Below, in pieces: positions 27,364-35,373 of a DNA stretch of 64,000 bases. The notes below the pieces were generated by a model that was given only the letters and a program-made list of their open reading frames with translations, had not been told where the DNA came from and did no database searches. Source of the DNA: an uncultured Clostridia bacterium (GTDB taxonomy: Bacteria > Bacillota > Clostridia > Christensenellales > Borkfalkiaceae); NCBI GenBank assembly GCA_947595585.1, contig CANQET010000004.1, forward strand, positions 1 through 64,000. The letters are read 5' to 3'. A program made the position numbers and the translations under genes. The first letter of the stretch is position 1. Each line of letters opens with the position of its first letter.

Positions 27364-27705
27364 GTGGCGCACCCAACCCTGTTGGACCTTGCCAACTTTA
27401 TAGTCGTCAAGAATGATTATAGCAAGGTGGAAATAAAATGTCAAGCGTTTTCGCTCCGGAAGACATGCCTGTCGCGCGAGCGGTCGTTTGTCACGCGGAC
27501 GTGGCAGACTTCCCGCAACGGAAACGCGTATCTGCGCATCAAGGGGCATACGGTCGTCCTCTTCGAACTTTCCCGCGCGGACGGAACGAAATACGGGTGG
27601 AAGTATGCCTTCGACAAGCATTTTTCCCGCTATCAATACGCGACAAAGGAGGAGGCGATGCGAGACGCATTCGACGAATTGGAAGCGGAGCTTGCAAAAA
27701 ATTGA
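27364..27705 (+). CDS. Small protein of unknown function
   Basis: Up to 113 residues if the GTG at 27364 is used. The last 75 residues look genuinely coding: W-x-TSRNGNAYLRIKGHTVVLFEL then a helix ATKEEAMRDAFDELEAEL, with G/C-rich third positions. The start is uncertain. A very good ribosome site (AAGGTGG) and ATG lie at 27438, but that ATG is in a different frame that looks non-coding, so a frameshift near 27440-27480 or a non-ATG start nearby is possible. It lies upstream of the WYL operon, but a promoter separates them. I do not recognise the family. Confidence 0.5.
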   Translation: MAHPTLLDLANFIVVKNDYSKVEIKCQAFSLRKTCLSRERSFVTRTWQTSRNGNAYLRIKGHTVVLFELSRADGTKYGWKYAFDKHFSRYQYATKEEAMRDAFDELEAELAKN

Positions 27706-27709
27706 CCCC

Positions 27710-27764
27710 TTGCAAAATATTTCTGATTATGCTATACTGTCCTTGTCCCGTTTTCGGGACAAGG
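27710..27764 (+). promoter_or_regulatory. WYL-operon promoter with palindrome at the start site
   Basis: TTGCAA (27710-27715), 17-bp spacer and TATACT (27733-27738) with an extended -10 TGC. Immediately downstream is a perfect 10-bp inverted repeat, CCTTGTCCCG-TTTT-CGGGACAAGG (27741-27764), followed by CTTTT. It covers the expected transcription start, so it is a good operator candidate for the WYL regulator; it could also end the transcript of the small upstream gene. Confidence 0.65.
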
Positions 27765-27796
27765 CTTTTGCTATGATAAGGCAAAAGGAGAACGAA

Positions 27797-29173
27797 ATGG
27801 AAAGCTATGGACCCAAAAAGCTGCTCATCTTGCGCATTCTCGAGATCTTGACGGAGTATTCGGACGCCGAGCATAAACTTCATCAGGGCGATATTATAAG
27901 CCTTCTCAAAGTCGTCTACGGCATCGAGTGCGAGAGAAAGGCCGTTGCACGGAACATCGAATACTTACAAGACGCGAGCTACGAAATTATCTCCGATAGA
28001 TCCGGCGTCTATCTTGCGGAAAAGAAGTTCGAAGTGGGAGAGCTTCGCCTTCTCGTCGATTCGGTGCTTGCAAGCCGCAACATCTGCAAGGCGCATACGA
28101 AGGCGCTCATCGAGAAACTTACGAAAGAGGGCGGGAAGTACTTCAAAAATTATGCCCGCCACGTCGTCAATCTCGATGACTACTGCAAGGCCGACGGGCA
28201 GGAATTCTTCCTCTTTGTCGAACTTCTCACCGAAGCGATCGCCGCAAAGAAAAAAGTGCGCTTTTGCTATCAGGACTACGGTTTGGATAAAAAATTGCAT
28301 CCGAGAAGAGAAAAACCGTACCTCATATGCCCATTTCAGCTGTTTTTGAAGAACGGCGGATACTATCTCGCCTGTGCCTTCGAGGGGCACGACGACTTGG
28401 CGTTCGTCCGCGTCGACCGCATGGCGGAAGTTGCCGTCTTGGAAGAGCGTGCCCGCCCCGTCACCGCGATAAAGGGCTGTGAAGGCGGGCTGAATTTGGG
28501 AAAACTGCAAAGCCGTCTTCCCAATCTTTATTACGACGAACCACAGCGGGTCGTCTTCGAAACGCGGAATCGGCCGCAAAACATCCTCGATTACGTGTTC
28601 GATACCTTCGGGAAGGACGTAGAGATCATGCCCCTCCCCTCGGAAGAATACCGCATCGCGCTCACCACCTCCCCCCGCGCCATGCGCTTTTGGCTCTTGA
28701 GCTATGGGCGATACGTCAAAGTCCTCTCTCCGCAGTCCCTCGTCGATACGATACGAGAGGACATCGAGGAGATGAAAAGGAATTATGAAGGAGAAATGCG
28801 GGGGACTGTGGTCGATAAAACCCAATCGAACGCGTTTGTTCTTCTCGATATCGAGACGAGCGGCTTGCATGAAAACCGCGACCGCGTGATCTCTGTCTCG
28901 GCCGACAAAGTCATAGATGGGAAGGTGGCAGAACGGTTTTTCACCTATGTTTCCTTCGAGGGCAAACTCTCGCGCGCGGCCATGGAGCTTACGGGCATTC
29001 GGGAGGAAATGCTCGCGGGGGCGCCCGATCTCGATACCGTCATGAAAAACTTCGCGGCGTTTTGCGGCGACCTCCCGATCTATGCAGACAACGTGCTCTT
29101 TATAAAGAAATTTTTGCGCAGATACGACCTCGAGATCCGCGAAAGGAGTATGGATGGATCTGAAAGAATTTGA
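27797..29173 (+). CDS. WYL-domain regulator fused to a degenerate DEDD exonuclease
   Basis: About 458 residues; ATG at 27797 with AGGAG 7 bases upstream. An N-terminal winged-helix region (about 5-70) is followed by a WYL domain (about 145-225, with KKVRFCYQDY and PFQLFLKNGGYYLAC) and a WCX-type C-terminal extension to about 325. Such proteins are ligand-responsive DNA-binding regulators, often of DNA-damage or defence genes. The last 110 residues resemble a DnaQ-type 3'-5' exonuclease, with FVLLDIETSG and a LTGIREEML motif. The expected later motif reads ADNVLFIKKFL, lacking the usual His and Asp, and the C-terminal active-site part is absent. The exonuclease domain is probably inactive or only ligand-binding. 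Confidence 0.78.
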   Translation: MESYGPKKLLILRILEILTEYSDAEHKLHQGDIISLLKVVYGIECERKAVARNIEYLQDASYEIISDRSGVYLAEKKFEVGELRLLVDSVLASRNICKAHTKALIEKLTKEGGKYFKNYARHVVNLDDYCKADGQEFFLFVELLTEAIAAKKKVRFCYQDYGLDKKLHPRREKPYLICPFQLFLKNGGYYLACAFEGHDDLAFVRVDRMAEVAVLEERARPVTAIKGCEGGLNLGKLQSRLPNLYYDEPQRVVFETRNRPQNILDYVFDTFGKDVEIMPLPSEEYRIALTTSPRAMRFWLLSYGRYVKVLSPQSLVDTIREDIEEMKRNYEGEMRGTVVDKTQSNAFVLLDIETSGLHENRDRVISVSADKVIDGKVAERFFTYVSFEGKLSRAAMELTGIREEMLAGAPDLDTVMKNFAAFCGDLPIYADNVLFIKKFLRRYDLEIRERSMDGSERI

Positions 29174-29546
29174 TGCCCTGATCGATCGGTTTGCGGAAAC
29201 GGAGCGGCCGATCTTCGCCCTCTGCGCGGCGGATCTTGGGCATATTCGCGAAGAATATGTGCTCTGCGAAGCCGAAGAGATTTCTTCAAACGATGCAGAG
29301 GGACTTGCACGGCGGATCAATGAATTTTCCGCCGCCCCGCATGAGATCTATCTTATCGCGCTCTCTATTCCCAAAGATGCGCTCGATCCAATCGTACAGC
29401 GCCTCGAGCTCCGCGGAACTTCCGCACTGCTCTGCGCGATCGAAAGAGAAGGATATGCGGCCGTCGTCGGAGGTTACAACAAGAAACATAAGGAGAATGA
29501 AAATGAACGAAGAAATCTTGGAAAACGTCGTAAAAAAACTACATGA
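29154..29546 (+). CDS. Unknown 130-residue protein in the WYL operon
   Basis: Starts at the ATG at 29154 with AAAGGAG upstream, overlapping the WYL gene end by 20 bases, and ends 44 bases inside the next gene. The first 110 residues look like an alpha/beta fold (DLKEFDALIDRFAE, IFALCAADLGHI, IYLIALSIPKDAL). The last 25 residues are highly charged. No known motif is visible. It might be the displaced C-terminal part of the exonuclease domain after a frameshift, but it lacks the expected motif, and its own ribosome site argues against that. Overlaps on both sides suggest tight co-translation. Confidence 0.6.
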   Translation: MDLKEFDALIDRFAETERPIFALCAADLGHIREEYVLCEAEEISSNDAEGLARRINEFSAAPHEIYLIALSIPKDALDPIVQRLELRGTSALLCAIEREGYAAVVGGYNKKHKENENERRNLGKRRKKTT

Positions 29547-30822
29547 GTTCAATTTCGGGGAGGGCGGGGTGATCGGGTTTGCATCCGACGGCTCCGACTA
29601 CAATTTCAGAAAGCTCAAAGACGGTATGCATAAATTCGGCCCCGATCCGAAGCTTTGCGCCCTTTGCGGCCGTTGCAAGGGCAAGGAGTTTACGCGCATC
29701 ACGCACGGAACGCACACCTTCGACTTTTTGGATGCGCATGGGGTCGATCATGCTGCGGTTGCGGCTTGGTCGCAAAAGCCCGTCCTCTTCGTCATGGAAA
29801 ACCCGGGCGCAGTCGACGACAACAGCGATCTACTGCTTGATTGCGGAAGATACATAAGAAAGTATTGGTATTGGGTCATGCAGCAGTATAATGCGCCGAA
29901 CGACGCGTTTATCTATCCTCAATATTTCATTCAGAAAGAATACGGCTGGATGATTTATTCCGTGATCCGCACTTTCAAAATGGCGAACGCCTATGTGACG
30001 AATATGGTGAAGTGCGGCATGGTAAGCGAAGAGGAAAAGGGCAAGAAAAATTATCTCACGACGGATGAATACCCCCAGGACGTTGTTGATAGATGTATCG
30101 CAGAGCGTTTGAAAAAAGAACTCGATCGTCTGCGCGAAGGATACAACGATGAAGTCATCGTCTTTGCCTTCGGCGAACGGACGTATTACCGCCTGAAAAA
30201 AGCGCTCAAAGATGAAAATATCTCACTGCAACTTCTGCCCCATCCCGCAAACCGCCTTGCCAACGATTCTCGGAAATACGTTCTCCTCGGCAAGATCTTG
30301 CGTGCCCTGCTGCAAAATCATTTTTACGACGGCGCCACAGAAAAGCCCGACTTTGAGGCAATTTTAGCCGCCGACAAAGACAAAGAACCCGAAGAAAGCC
30401 GTGAGGACTTCTGCAAAGTAACGTTGCAAGACATCTTAAATAAGGATGAGAAGATCTCAAATAAGAAACTGAAAAAACAGAAGAGTTATACAACGGATGA
30501 TTCGATTTGCTACCAATTTTCCTATTTGAAAGATCCGCAGGGCGTCGTCTCGGACGAGCCGGAAGCGTTGGTCCTCCGCCAAAGGATCTCCGTCAACCAT
30601 ACGATCGAGACCAAAGAATATGCATTTCAGGTGAGCTGGGTCGAATATAATTTCCGCACAAAAGAGATCCGCCTCTTTGCCGGTGAAGGCGGAACCGCAA
30701 ATATTTTTATCGAGAATAAGGATGATAACGTCACTGAGAAATTCCCAATTCTCCGCATCATAACAGAATTTGCAGAAGCCTATCAAGCCAAATACGAACC
30801 TTCCACCCCCACCGCCGACTGA
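29503..30822 (+). CDS. Uracil-DNA-glycosylase-like protein with extra C-terminal domain
   Basis: About 439 residues; ATG at 29503 chosen for AAGGAG 7 bases upstream. Residues about 45-60 hold CALCGRC, a possible metal or Fe-S site. It then shows the order of motifs seen in family 4/5 uracil-DNA glycosylases: VLFVMENPG (about 94-102, compare GExPG), YVTNMVKCG (about 165-173, compare ITNxVKCRPP), VFAFGERTYYRLKKA, and LPHPANRL (about 245, compare HPS). The last 150 residues form an additional domain I do not recognise, rich in beta strands. Likely a DNA-base-damage enzyme or a nucleic-acid-binding relative. It is the last gene of the WYL operon, before a terminator. Confidence 0.65.
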   Translation: MNEEILENVVKKLHEFNFGEGGVIGFASDGSDYNFRKLKDGMHKFGPDPKLCALCGRCKGKEFTRITHGTHTFDFLDAHGVDHAAVAAWSQKPVLFVMENPGAVDDNSDLLLDCGRYIRKYWYWVMQQYNAPNDAFIYPQYFIQKEYGWMIYSVIRTFKMANAYVTNMVKCGMVSEEEKGKKNYLTTDEYPQDVVDRCIAERLKKELDRLREGYNDEVIVFAFGERTYYRLKKALKDENISLQLLPHPANRLANDSRKYVLLGKILRALLQNHFYDGATEKPDFEAILAADKDKEPEESREDFCKVTLQDILNKDEKISNKKLKKQKSYTTDDSICYQFSYLKDPQGVVSDEPEALVLRQRISVNHTIETKEYAFQVSWVEYNFRTKEIRLFAGEGGTANIFIENKDDNVTEKFPILRIITEFAEAYQAKYEPSTPTAD

Positions 30823-30830
30823 CTCCAAAA

Positions 30831-30864
30831 TGGCATGAAAAAATGCCACAGGGTGGCACTTTTT
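30831..30864. terminator. Convergent terminator between UDG-like gene and trxA
   Basis: Three alternating TGGCA/TGCCA arms allow two competing hairpins; the pair TGCCAC/GTGGCA (30844-30858) is followed by CTTTTT on the plus strand, and the A-rich left side gives a T-run on the minus strand. Serves both converging genes. Confidence 0.75.
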
Positions 30865-30870
30865 CGGGAA

Positions 30871-31185
30871 TTATTGCAGGTTGGTCTTCAGAAAGAGCCG
30901 CATCCCCTCTTCGGGCACATAGCCCAAGTTATGCGCTTTCACCTTGCCGTCCGCAAAGATATACACGTCGGGGATGGAGAAGATCCCGAGCGAGGCTGCG
31001 AGGTCGCCGTTTTCATCGACGTTGACTTTCACGAACTTCACCTCGGGGAACTCCTCGGAGAGTTTTTCCATCACAGGTCCCAACATTCTGCAGGGGCCGC
31101 ACCACGGCGCCCAGAAATCGCAGACGACGGTCTCCCCCGCCTCCACGAGCGCATCGAGCGCGTGTCCTTCTGTTTCCGTCACCAT
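30871..31185 (-). CDS. trxA: Thioredoxin
   Basis: 104 residues, full length for thioredoxin. The redox site is FWAPWCGPC (Cys about 29 and 32) and the cis-proline loop is FSIPDVYIF, where most thioredoxins have IPT. It reduces protein disulfides in the cytosol using electrons from thioredoxin reductase, which is not in this window. The ATG lies 3 bases after the hisS stop codon, so trxA is probably translated from the hisS transcript. The replacement of Thr by Asp after the cis-proline may shift partner preference, but the overall match leaves no doubt about the fold. Confidence 0.93.
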   Translation of the reverse strand: MVTETEGHALDALVEAGETVVCDFWAPWCGPCRMLGPVMEKLSEEFPEVKFVKVNVDENGDLAASLGIFSIPDVYIFADGKVKAHNLGYVPEEGMRLFLKTNLQ

Positions 31186-31188
31186 ATT

Positions 31189-32457
31189 TCACTCCTTTTC
31201 GGGCAGTTTGCCCGTTCTTATGTAGCTTATCAGATCTTCCAAGGGGACCTCTTCCGAAGTCGATCTTCCGAGGTGTTTGACCTGTGCCGCACCGCGGGAG
31301 AGCTCTTCTTCGCCGAGGATGACGGCGTAGCGCGCGAGACGCTTATCCGCATACTTCATCTGCGCCTTCAGGGAGCGGCCTAAAAGGTCGCATTCCGCGA
31401 TGAAGCCCGCTTCCCGCAGCTTTTCGGCGACGCGGAAGGCCTCCATGCGGGAGGTATCGTCGAGCCCCATCACGATACAATCGGGGCAGCGCTCGACCGC
31501 AGGTACGCCGATGGCGTCCATGATGAGGATGAGCCGCTCCAGCCCCGCCGCGAAGCCCACGGCGGGCACGGGTTTTCCGCCGAGCTGCCCGAGGAGGGTA
31601 TCGTACCGCCCGCCCGCGAGCACCGTATTCTGCGCCCCGAGCGCCCCAGAGGTGAATTCGAACACCGTGCGGCTGTAGTAATCGAGGCCGCGCACGATGT
31701 AGGGGTTGACGACGTAATCGATACAGGCGGCGTCGAGCAGGCGCTGTACCGCGGCAAAATGCGCACGGCAATCGGGGCAGAGATGATCGAGTACGCGGGG
31801 CGCGCCCTTGCAAATTTCCTTGCATTCGGGCACCTTGCAATCGAGCATGCGGAGGGGATTCTTTTCATAGCGAACGCGGCAATCGGGGCACATTTTCGCA
31901 AGATGGGGTTCGAAATATGCCTTCAGCGCCGCCGCGTATTCCTTTCTGCATTCGGGGCAGCCGATGGAATTGAGCTCGAGCGTGACGTCGGAAAGCTGCA
32001 GTTCCTTCAGAAACCGAGCCGCGAGCGCGATGACTTCGGCATCCGCTTCGGGCGATTCGGAGCCGTAGAGTTCGGCGCCGAATTGGTGAAATTCGCGGAG
32101 TCTGCCCGCCTGCGGCCGCTCGTAGCGGAAGGCGGAGATGAGATAATAGGCCTTGAAAGGCATCGTGCCCCCCGCGAGCCCGTGTTCGAGGAAGGCCCGC
32201 GCGACCCCTGCCGTCCCCTCGGGGCGGAGCGTCACCGATCTTCCCCCCTTATCGAGGAAGGTATACATCTCCTTGGTGACGATATCCGAGGTATCGCCCA
32301 CCCCCCGCGCGAAGAGCTCGGTGTGCTCAAACGTGGGGGTACGCATCTCCTGAAAGCCGTAGCGCTTGGCGACGTCGCGTGCCGTACACTCGACATCCTG
32401 CCATCTGCCCGCGTCCTCGGGCAAGACATCTTTGCATCCCTTGGGGATCTGGATCAT
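31189..32457 (-). CDS. hisS: Histidyl-tRNA synthetase
   Basis: 422 residues, typical length. Class II aminoacyl-tRNA synthetase that charges tRNA-His in the cytosol. The N-terminus MIQIPKGCKDVLPED matches the family. Motif 2 is FRYERPQAGRLREFHQFG (about residues 111-128), the histidine-specific LDYYSRTVFEF region and LAGGRYDTLLGQLGG follow, and motif 3 is AVGFAAGLERL. A central segment contains several CxxC pairs (CPECR, CPDCR, CKVPEC, CPDC), more cysteines than in Bacillus HisS, suggesting a zinc-binding insertion. It is followed by trxA. Confidence 0.95.
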   Translation of the reverse strand: MIQIPKGCKDVLPEDAGRWQDVECTARDVAKRYGFQEMRTPTFEHTELFARGVGDTSDIVTKEMYTFLDKGGRSVTLRPEGTAGVARAFLEHGLAGGTMPFKAYYLISAFRYERPQAGRLREFHQFGAELYGSESPEADAEVIALAARFLKELQLSDVTLELNSIGCPECRKEYAAALKAYFEPHLAKMCPDCRVRYEKNPLRMLDCKVPECKEICKGAPRVLDHLCPDCRAHFAAVQRLLDAACIDYVVNPYIVRGLDYYSRTVFEFTSGALGAQNTVLAGGRYDTLLGQLGGKPVPAVGFAAGLERLILIMDAIGVPAVERCPDCIVMGLDDTSRMEAFRVAEKLREAGFIAECDLLGRSLKAQMKYADKRLARYAVILGEEELSRGAAQVKHLGRSTSEEVPLEDLISYIRTGKLPEKE

Positions 32458-32505
32458 AACTGCTCCTTTTTACGAGATCGCTCCCGTGTGGGGTCGATTT
32501 TTTCT

Positions 32506-32549
32506 TTTTATCTACTACATCCCCCCGCGTTTTTCCAAATCGGGGGGAT
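32506..32549. repeat. Hairpin plus 20-base element flanking the Sel1 gene
   Basis: A 9-bp stem, ATCCCCCCG (32519-32527) with CGGGGGGAT (32541-32549), lies just past the Sel1 gene stop. Next to it, on the minus strand, is GGGGGATGTAGTAGATAAAA (32506-32525). The same 20 bases with one change occur on the plus strand at 33415-33434, so the gene between is flanked by an inverted pair. The hairpin may act as a weak terminator, but no U-run follows. Confidence 0.55.
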
Positions 32550-32557
32550 CTGCACTT

Positions 32558-33388
32558 TCAGTCTACTTGCCCGAGACGGTCTAAGCCGTCCCATGCTTCG
32601 GCATCGCCGAGGTCTGCCGCCTTACGATAATACTCCGCCGCACGTGCAAGATCGGATGCGGTCCCGATGCCGTATTCATAGCACCTGCCGAGCGCACAGA
32701 GCGCCCAAGGGTTCTCCAATTCGGCGGAGCGGCGGTAAAAAGCCAAGGCATATGCCGCATTTTGCTCCGTGCCCGTCCCCTCTTCGCAGCACTTTGCGAG
32801 GAAGTAGAGCGCCATGGCATCCCCCTGCGATGCGGCCTTCTGCAGCCAGAAGACGGCCTGATCGAAGTCCTGCGCCACGTAGCCGGGCGTAATATAGGAG
32901 GCGGCCTTCTCGCCGTAGCCGTGGTAGTAGAGCATCGCGAGGTCGTATTGTGCGGCAAAGGCGCCCTTTTCGGCCGCTTCTTTGAGGAGGGCCCTCCCCT
33001 TTTCGAGGTGCGCCGCCGTCCCTTCTCCCGCGAGATAGCATCGGCTCAAGGCGTAGAGCGCTTCGGCATCGCCCCGCTCTGCGGCCTTCTCGAACCAAGA
33101 AAACGCCATACGGTAGTACTCCTGCGCCCCGTCCGAGAGCGGATCGTGCTCGCCGATGTTGTAGGGTGCACGCATCCTCGGGCTGCCCGAGGGAAGCGAG
33201 CGAAGCTCCTCCATGAGCGCATCGCCCTCGGCACGGTAGGTGCATGCTAAAAGGTATTGCGCGGACGCATCCCCCGCCTCGGCACGGGAAAGCAGCGCTT
33301 GAAATTCCTCCTTCGTTTGGGGAAGCGGCGCCTCTTCATGCGGCGGCGTGAGGGAAAACGTTTCGACCGAGATCGTGATCGGGATCAT
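32558..33388 (-). CDS. Sel1-repeat protein
   Basis: 276 residues, no signal peptide. At least five Sel1-like (TPR-type) repeats of about 36 residues, with the signature AxxWxxKAAExGDAEAxxxLxxCYxxGxGT: FSWFEKAAERGDAEALYAL, ALLKEAAEKGAF, VFWLQKAASQGDAM, LAFYRRSAELENPWAL, AEYYRKAADLGDAEAW. Such solenoids mediate protein-protein contacts. It sits between hisS and hslU and may have been inserted there: it is flanked by an inverted 20-base element, and in Bacillus this position after hslU is taken by codY. Its partner is unknown. Confidence 0.85.
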   Translation of the reverse strand: MIPITISVETFSLTPPHEEAPLPQTKEEFQALLSRAEAGDASAQYLLACTYRAEGDALMEELRSLPSGSPRMRAPYNIGEHDPLSDGAQEYYRMAFSWFEKAAERGDAEALYALSRCYLAGEGTAAHLEKGRALLKEAAEKGAFAAQYDLAMLYYHGYGEKAASYITPGYVAQDFDQAVFWLQKAASQGDAMALYFLAKCCEEGTGTEQNAAYALAFYRRSAELENPWALCALGRCYEYGIGTASDLARAAEYYRKAADLGDAEAWDGLDRLGQVD

Positions 33389-33414
33389 AGCAGGCCTCCT
33401 CTTCGAAATAAGTC

Positions 33415-33434
33415 GGGGGATGTGGTAGATAAAA
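33415..33434 (+). repeat. Second arm of the Sel1-flanking inverted pair
   Basis: GGGGGATGTGGTAGATAAAA, matching the reverse complement of 32506-32525 at 19 of 20 positions. Confidence 0.55.
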
Positions 33435-33470
33435 CCCCTATGCGGCCTACGATAAGCCCCGCGCGGAGGC

Positions 33471-34778
33471 TCAAAGTACGTATTTCTTCAGATCGCGGTC
33501 GCGGGTGATATCTTTGAGGTGCTCTTCGACGTAAGCCCGATTGATCTCCACGGATACAAGCGGGTAATCGCCGCCTGCCTCGTAAGAGATATCCTCCAAC
33601 AGGTGCTCCATCACGGTATGCAGCCTTCTTGCGCCGATATCTTCGCTCGTGAGGTTGATGTCCTCCGAGATCTCGGCGATCGCTTCGATCGCGTCGGGCG
33701 TAAATTTGAGGTCGATGTTGTCCACCCCGAGCAGCAGCGCATATTGCTGGGTGAGGGAGTGCTCGGTGCTCGTGAGGATGCGAACGAAGTCTTCCTTGGT
33801 GAGCGAATGCAGCTCGACGGAGACGGGGAAGCGCCCCTGCAGTTCGGGGATGAGATCTTCCACGCGGGAGACGTGGAAGGCCCCCGCCGCGATGAAGAGC
33901 ATGTAGTCCGTCTTGACGGGACCGTACTTCGTCATCACCGTGCTGCCCTCGACGATGGGCAAGATGTCGCGCTGGACGCCCTCGCGGGAGACGTCCGCCC
34001 CCGAGGTATTGCCCTTGCCCGCGATCTTATCGATCTCATCGATGAAGATGATGCCGTCGTTTTCGGCACGGCGAAGGGCCTCGTCGGTCACGGCGTCGTC
34101 GTCGATGAGCTTCTCGGCTTCCTCGGCAAAGAAGAGCTTCATCGCCTCTTTCACGGTGAGCTTGCGCTTCTTGCGCTTGGGGGGAAGCATATCGCCGAAG
34201 ATCGACCCAAGGTTGATCGCGGCGCCTCCCGGCACGAGCTCCATGTTCTTGGGCTCATCGCGCACTTCGGCCTCGATGACCGTCTGATCGAAGGTCCCCT
34301 TGCGCAGAGAGGCGAGGAGGTTGTCCTCGAAGACCTTGCGGTCGAGTTCGCCGCGGTCGTTCTTCTTGAGCTCGACGAGGATCTTGAGCATGCGCTGTTC
34401 GGCGGCCTCTTTCGCCTTCACGGAGACTTCTGCCGTCTTTTCGTCCTTGACGAGACGGATCGCGCACTCGACGAGATCGCGCACCATGCCTTCGACGTCT
34501 TTGCCGACGTAGCCGACTTCGGTGTACTTCGTCGCCTCCACCTTGATGAAGGGCGCCTTGACGAGCTTGGCGAGCCGCCTTGCGATCTCGGTCTTGCCGA
34601 CGCCCGTGGGACCCTTCATGATGATGTTCTTGGGGGTGATCTCCTCACGGAGCTCGGCGGAGAGCTGTGCGCGGCGGTAGCGGTTGCGAAGCGCGATGGC
34701 GACGGCCTTCTTGGCCTCATCCTGCCCGACGATGTGTTTATTCAGTTCATTGACAATTTGCTTGGGGGAAAGATCCAT
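33471..34778 (-). CDS. hslU: ATP-dependent protease ATPase subunit HslU
   Basis: About 435 residues. The ATG at 34778 follows GAGGTGG and overlaps the hslV stop by one base (TAATG). AAA+ unfoldase with Walker A GPTGVGKTE (about 56-64), Walker B IIFIDEIDKI, a pore-loop region at GYVGKDVE, and the C-terminal DLKKYVL tail that docks into HslV. The I-domain (about 110-220) is present but somewhat short, explaining the length below the usual 440-470. It unfolds proteins and feeds them to the HslV peptidase in the cytosol. Directly downstream of hslV in the usual order. Confidence 0.95.
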   Translation of the reverse strand: MDLSPKQIVNELNKHIVGQDEAKKAVAIALRNRYRRAQLSAELREEITPKNIIMKGPTGVGKTEIARRLAKLVKAPFIKVEATKYTEVGYVGKDVEGMVRDLVECAIRLVKDEKTAEVSVKAKEAAEQRMLKILVELKKNDRGELDRKVFEDNLLASLRKGTFDQTVIEAEVRDEPKNMELVPGGAAINLGSIFGDMLPPKRKKRKLTVKEAMKLFFAEEAEKLIDDDAVTDEALRRAENDGIIFIDEIDKIAGKGNTSGADVSREGVQRDILPIVEGSTVMTKYGPVKTDYMLFIAAGAFHVSRVEDLIPELQGRFPVSVELHSLTKEDFVRILTSTEHSLTQQYALLLGVDNIDLKFTPDAIEAIAEISEDINLTSEDIGARRLHTVMEHLLEDISYEAGGDYPLVSVEINRAYVEEHLKDITRDRDLKKYVL

Positions 34779-35311
34779 TATACCACCTCGCAGATGATGT
34801 GATCGTTTGTATAGACGCAAATTTCACTTGCGATCTTGAGGGACTTTCGGGCGATCTCCTCTGCCGAAAAATCCGTGTTCTGCGCGAGGGCGCGGGCCGC
34901 GGCGAGGGCGTAGTTCCCCCCGCTTCCGATCGCACAGATCCCCTCGTCTGGCTCGATGACTTCCCCCGTCCCCGAGAGGATGAGCAGGGTATCCTTATCC
35001 GCCGTGATCATCATCGCATCGAGCTTGCGGCCGATCTTATCCGACCGCCAAAGATCGGCAAGCTCCACCGCCGAGCGCATGAGGTTGCCTGCAAACTTAT
35101 TGAGCATGCCCTCGAAGCGCTCTGAGAGCGAGAAGGCATCGGTGACCGAACCCGCAAAGCCCAAAATGACTTTGCCGCCGTAGATCCTGCGCACCTTGAT
35201 CGCCGTATTTTTGAAGACGACGCTCTCGCCCATGGTGACTTGTCCGTCCCCCGCGATCGCCGTAACGCCGCCCTTTTTGACGGCACAGATCGTCGTACCT
35301 CTGAATTCCAT
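34778..35311 (-). CDS. hslV: ATP-dependent protease peptidase subunit HslV
   Basis: 177 residues, typical length. A proteasome beta-subunit relative that forms two stacked hexamers with HslU. The precursor begins [15 protein letters not shown]; processing is expected to expose a threonine (Thr6 by alignment to the TTI motif) as the nucleophile. [13 protein letters not shown] and the glycine-rich [12 protein letters not shown] and [16 protein letters not shown] motifs are conserved. AAGGAGG precedes the start. It is followed with a one-base overlap by hslU. Upstream is a TIR-domain gene instead of the codV/xerC recombinase found in Bacillus. Confidence 0.95.
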   Translation of the reverse strand: MEFRGTTICAVKKGGVTAIAGDGQVTMGESVVFKNTAIKVRRIYGGKVILGFAGSVTDAFSLSERFEGMLNKFAGNLMRSAVELADLWRSDKIGRKLDAMMITADKDTLLILSGTGEVIEPDEGICAIGSGGNYALAAARALAQNTDFSAEEIARKSLKIASEICVYTNDHIICEVV

Positions 35312-35373
35312 GTAATCCTCCTTATAATGACGTACGCCTATTATTTACCCAAATTTTTCCTCTTTGAAACGCA

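Noticed and set aside
27438-27776. A 112-codon frame starting at the well-placed ATG at 27438
   Set aside because: The encoded sequence is Arg/Gly-rich and unlike a protein, while the other frame shows typical coding bias; kept as a note on the uncertain start of the 27364 gene.
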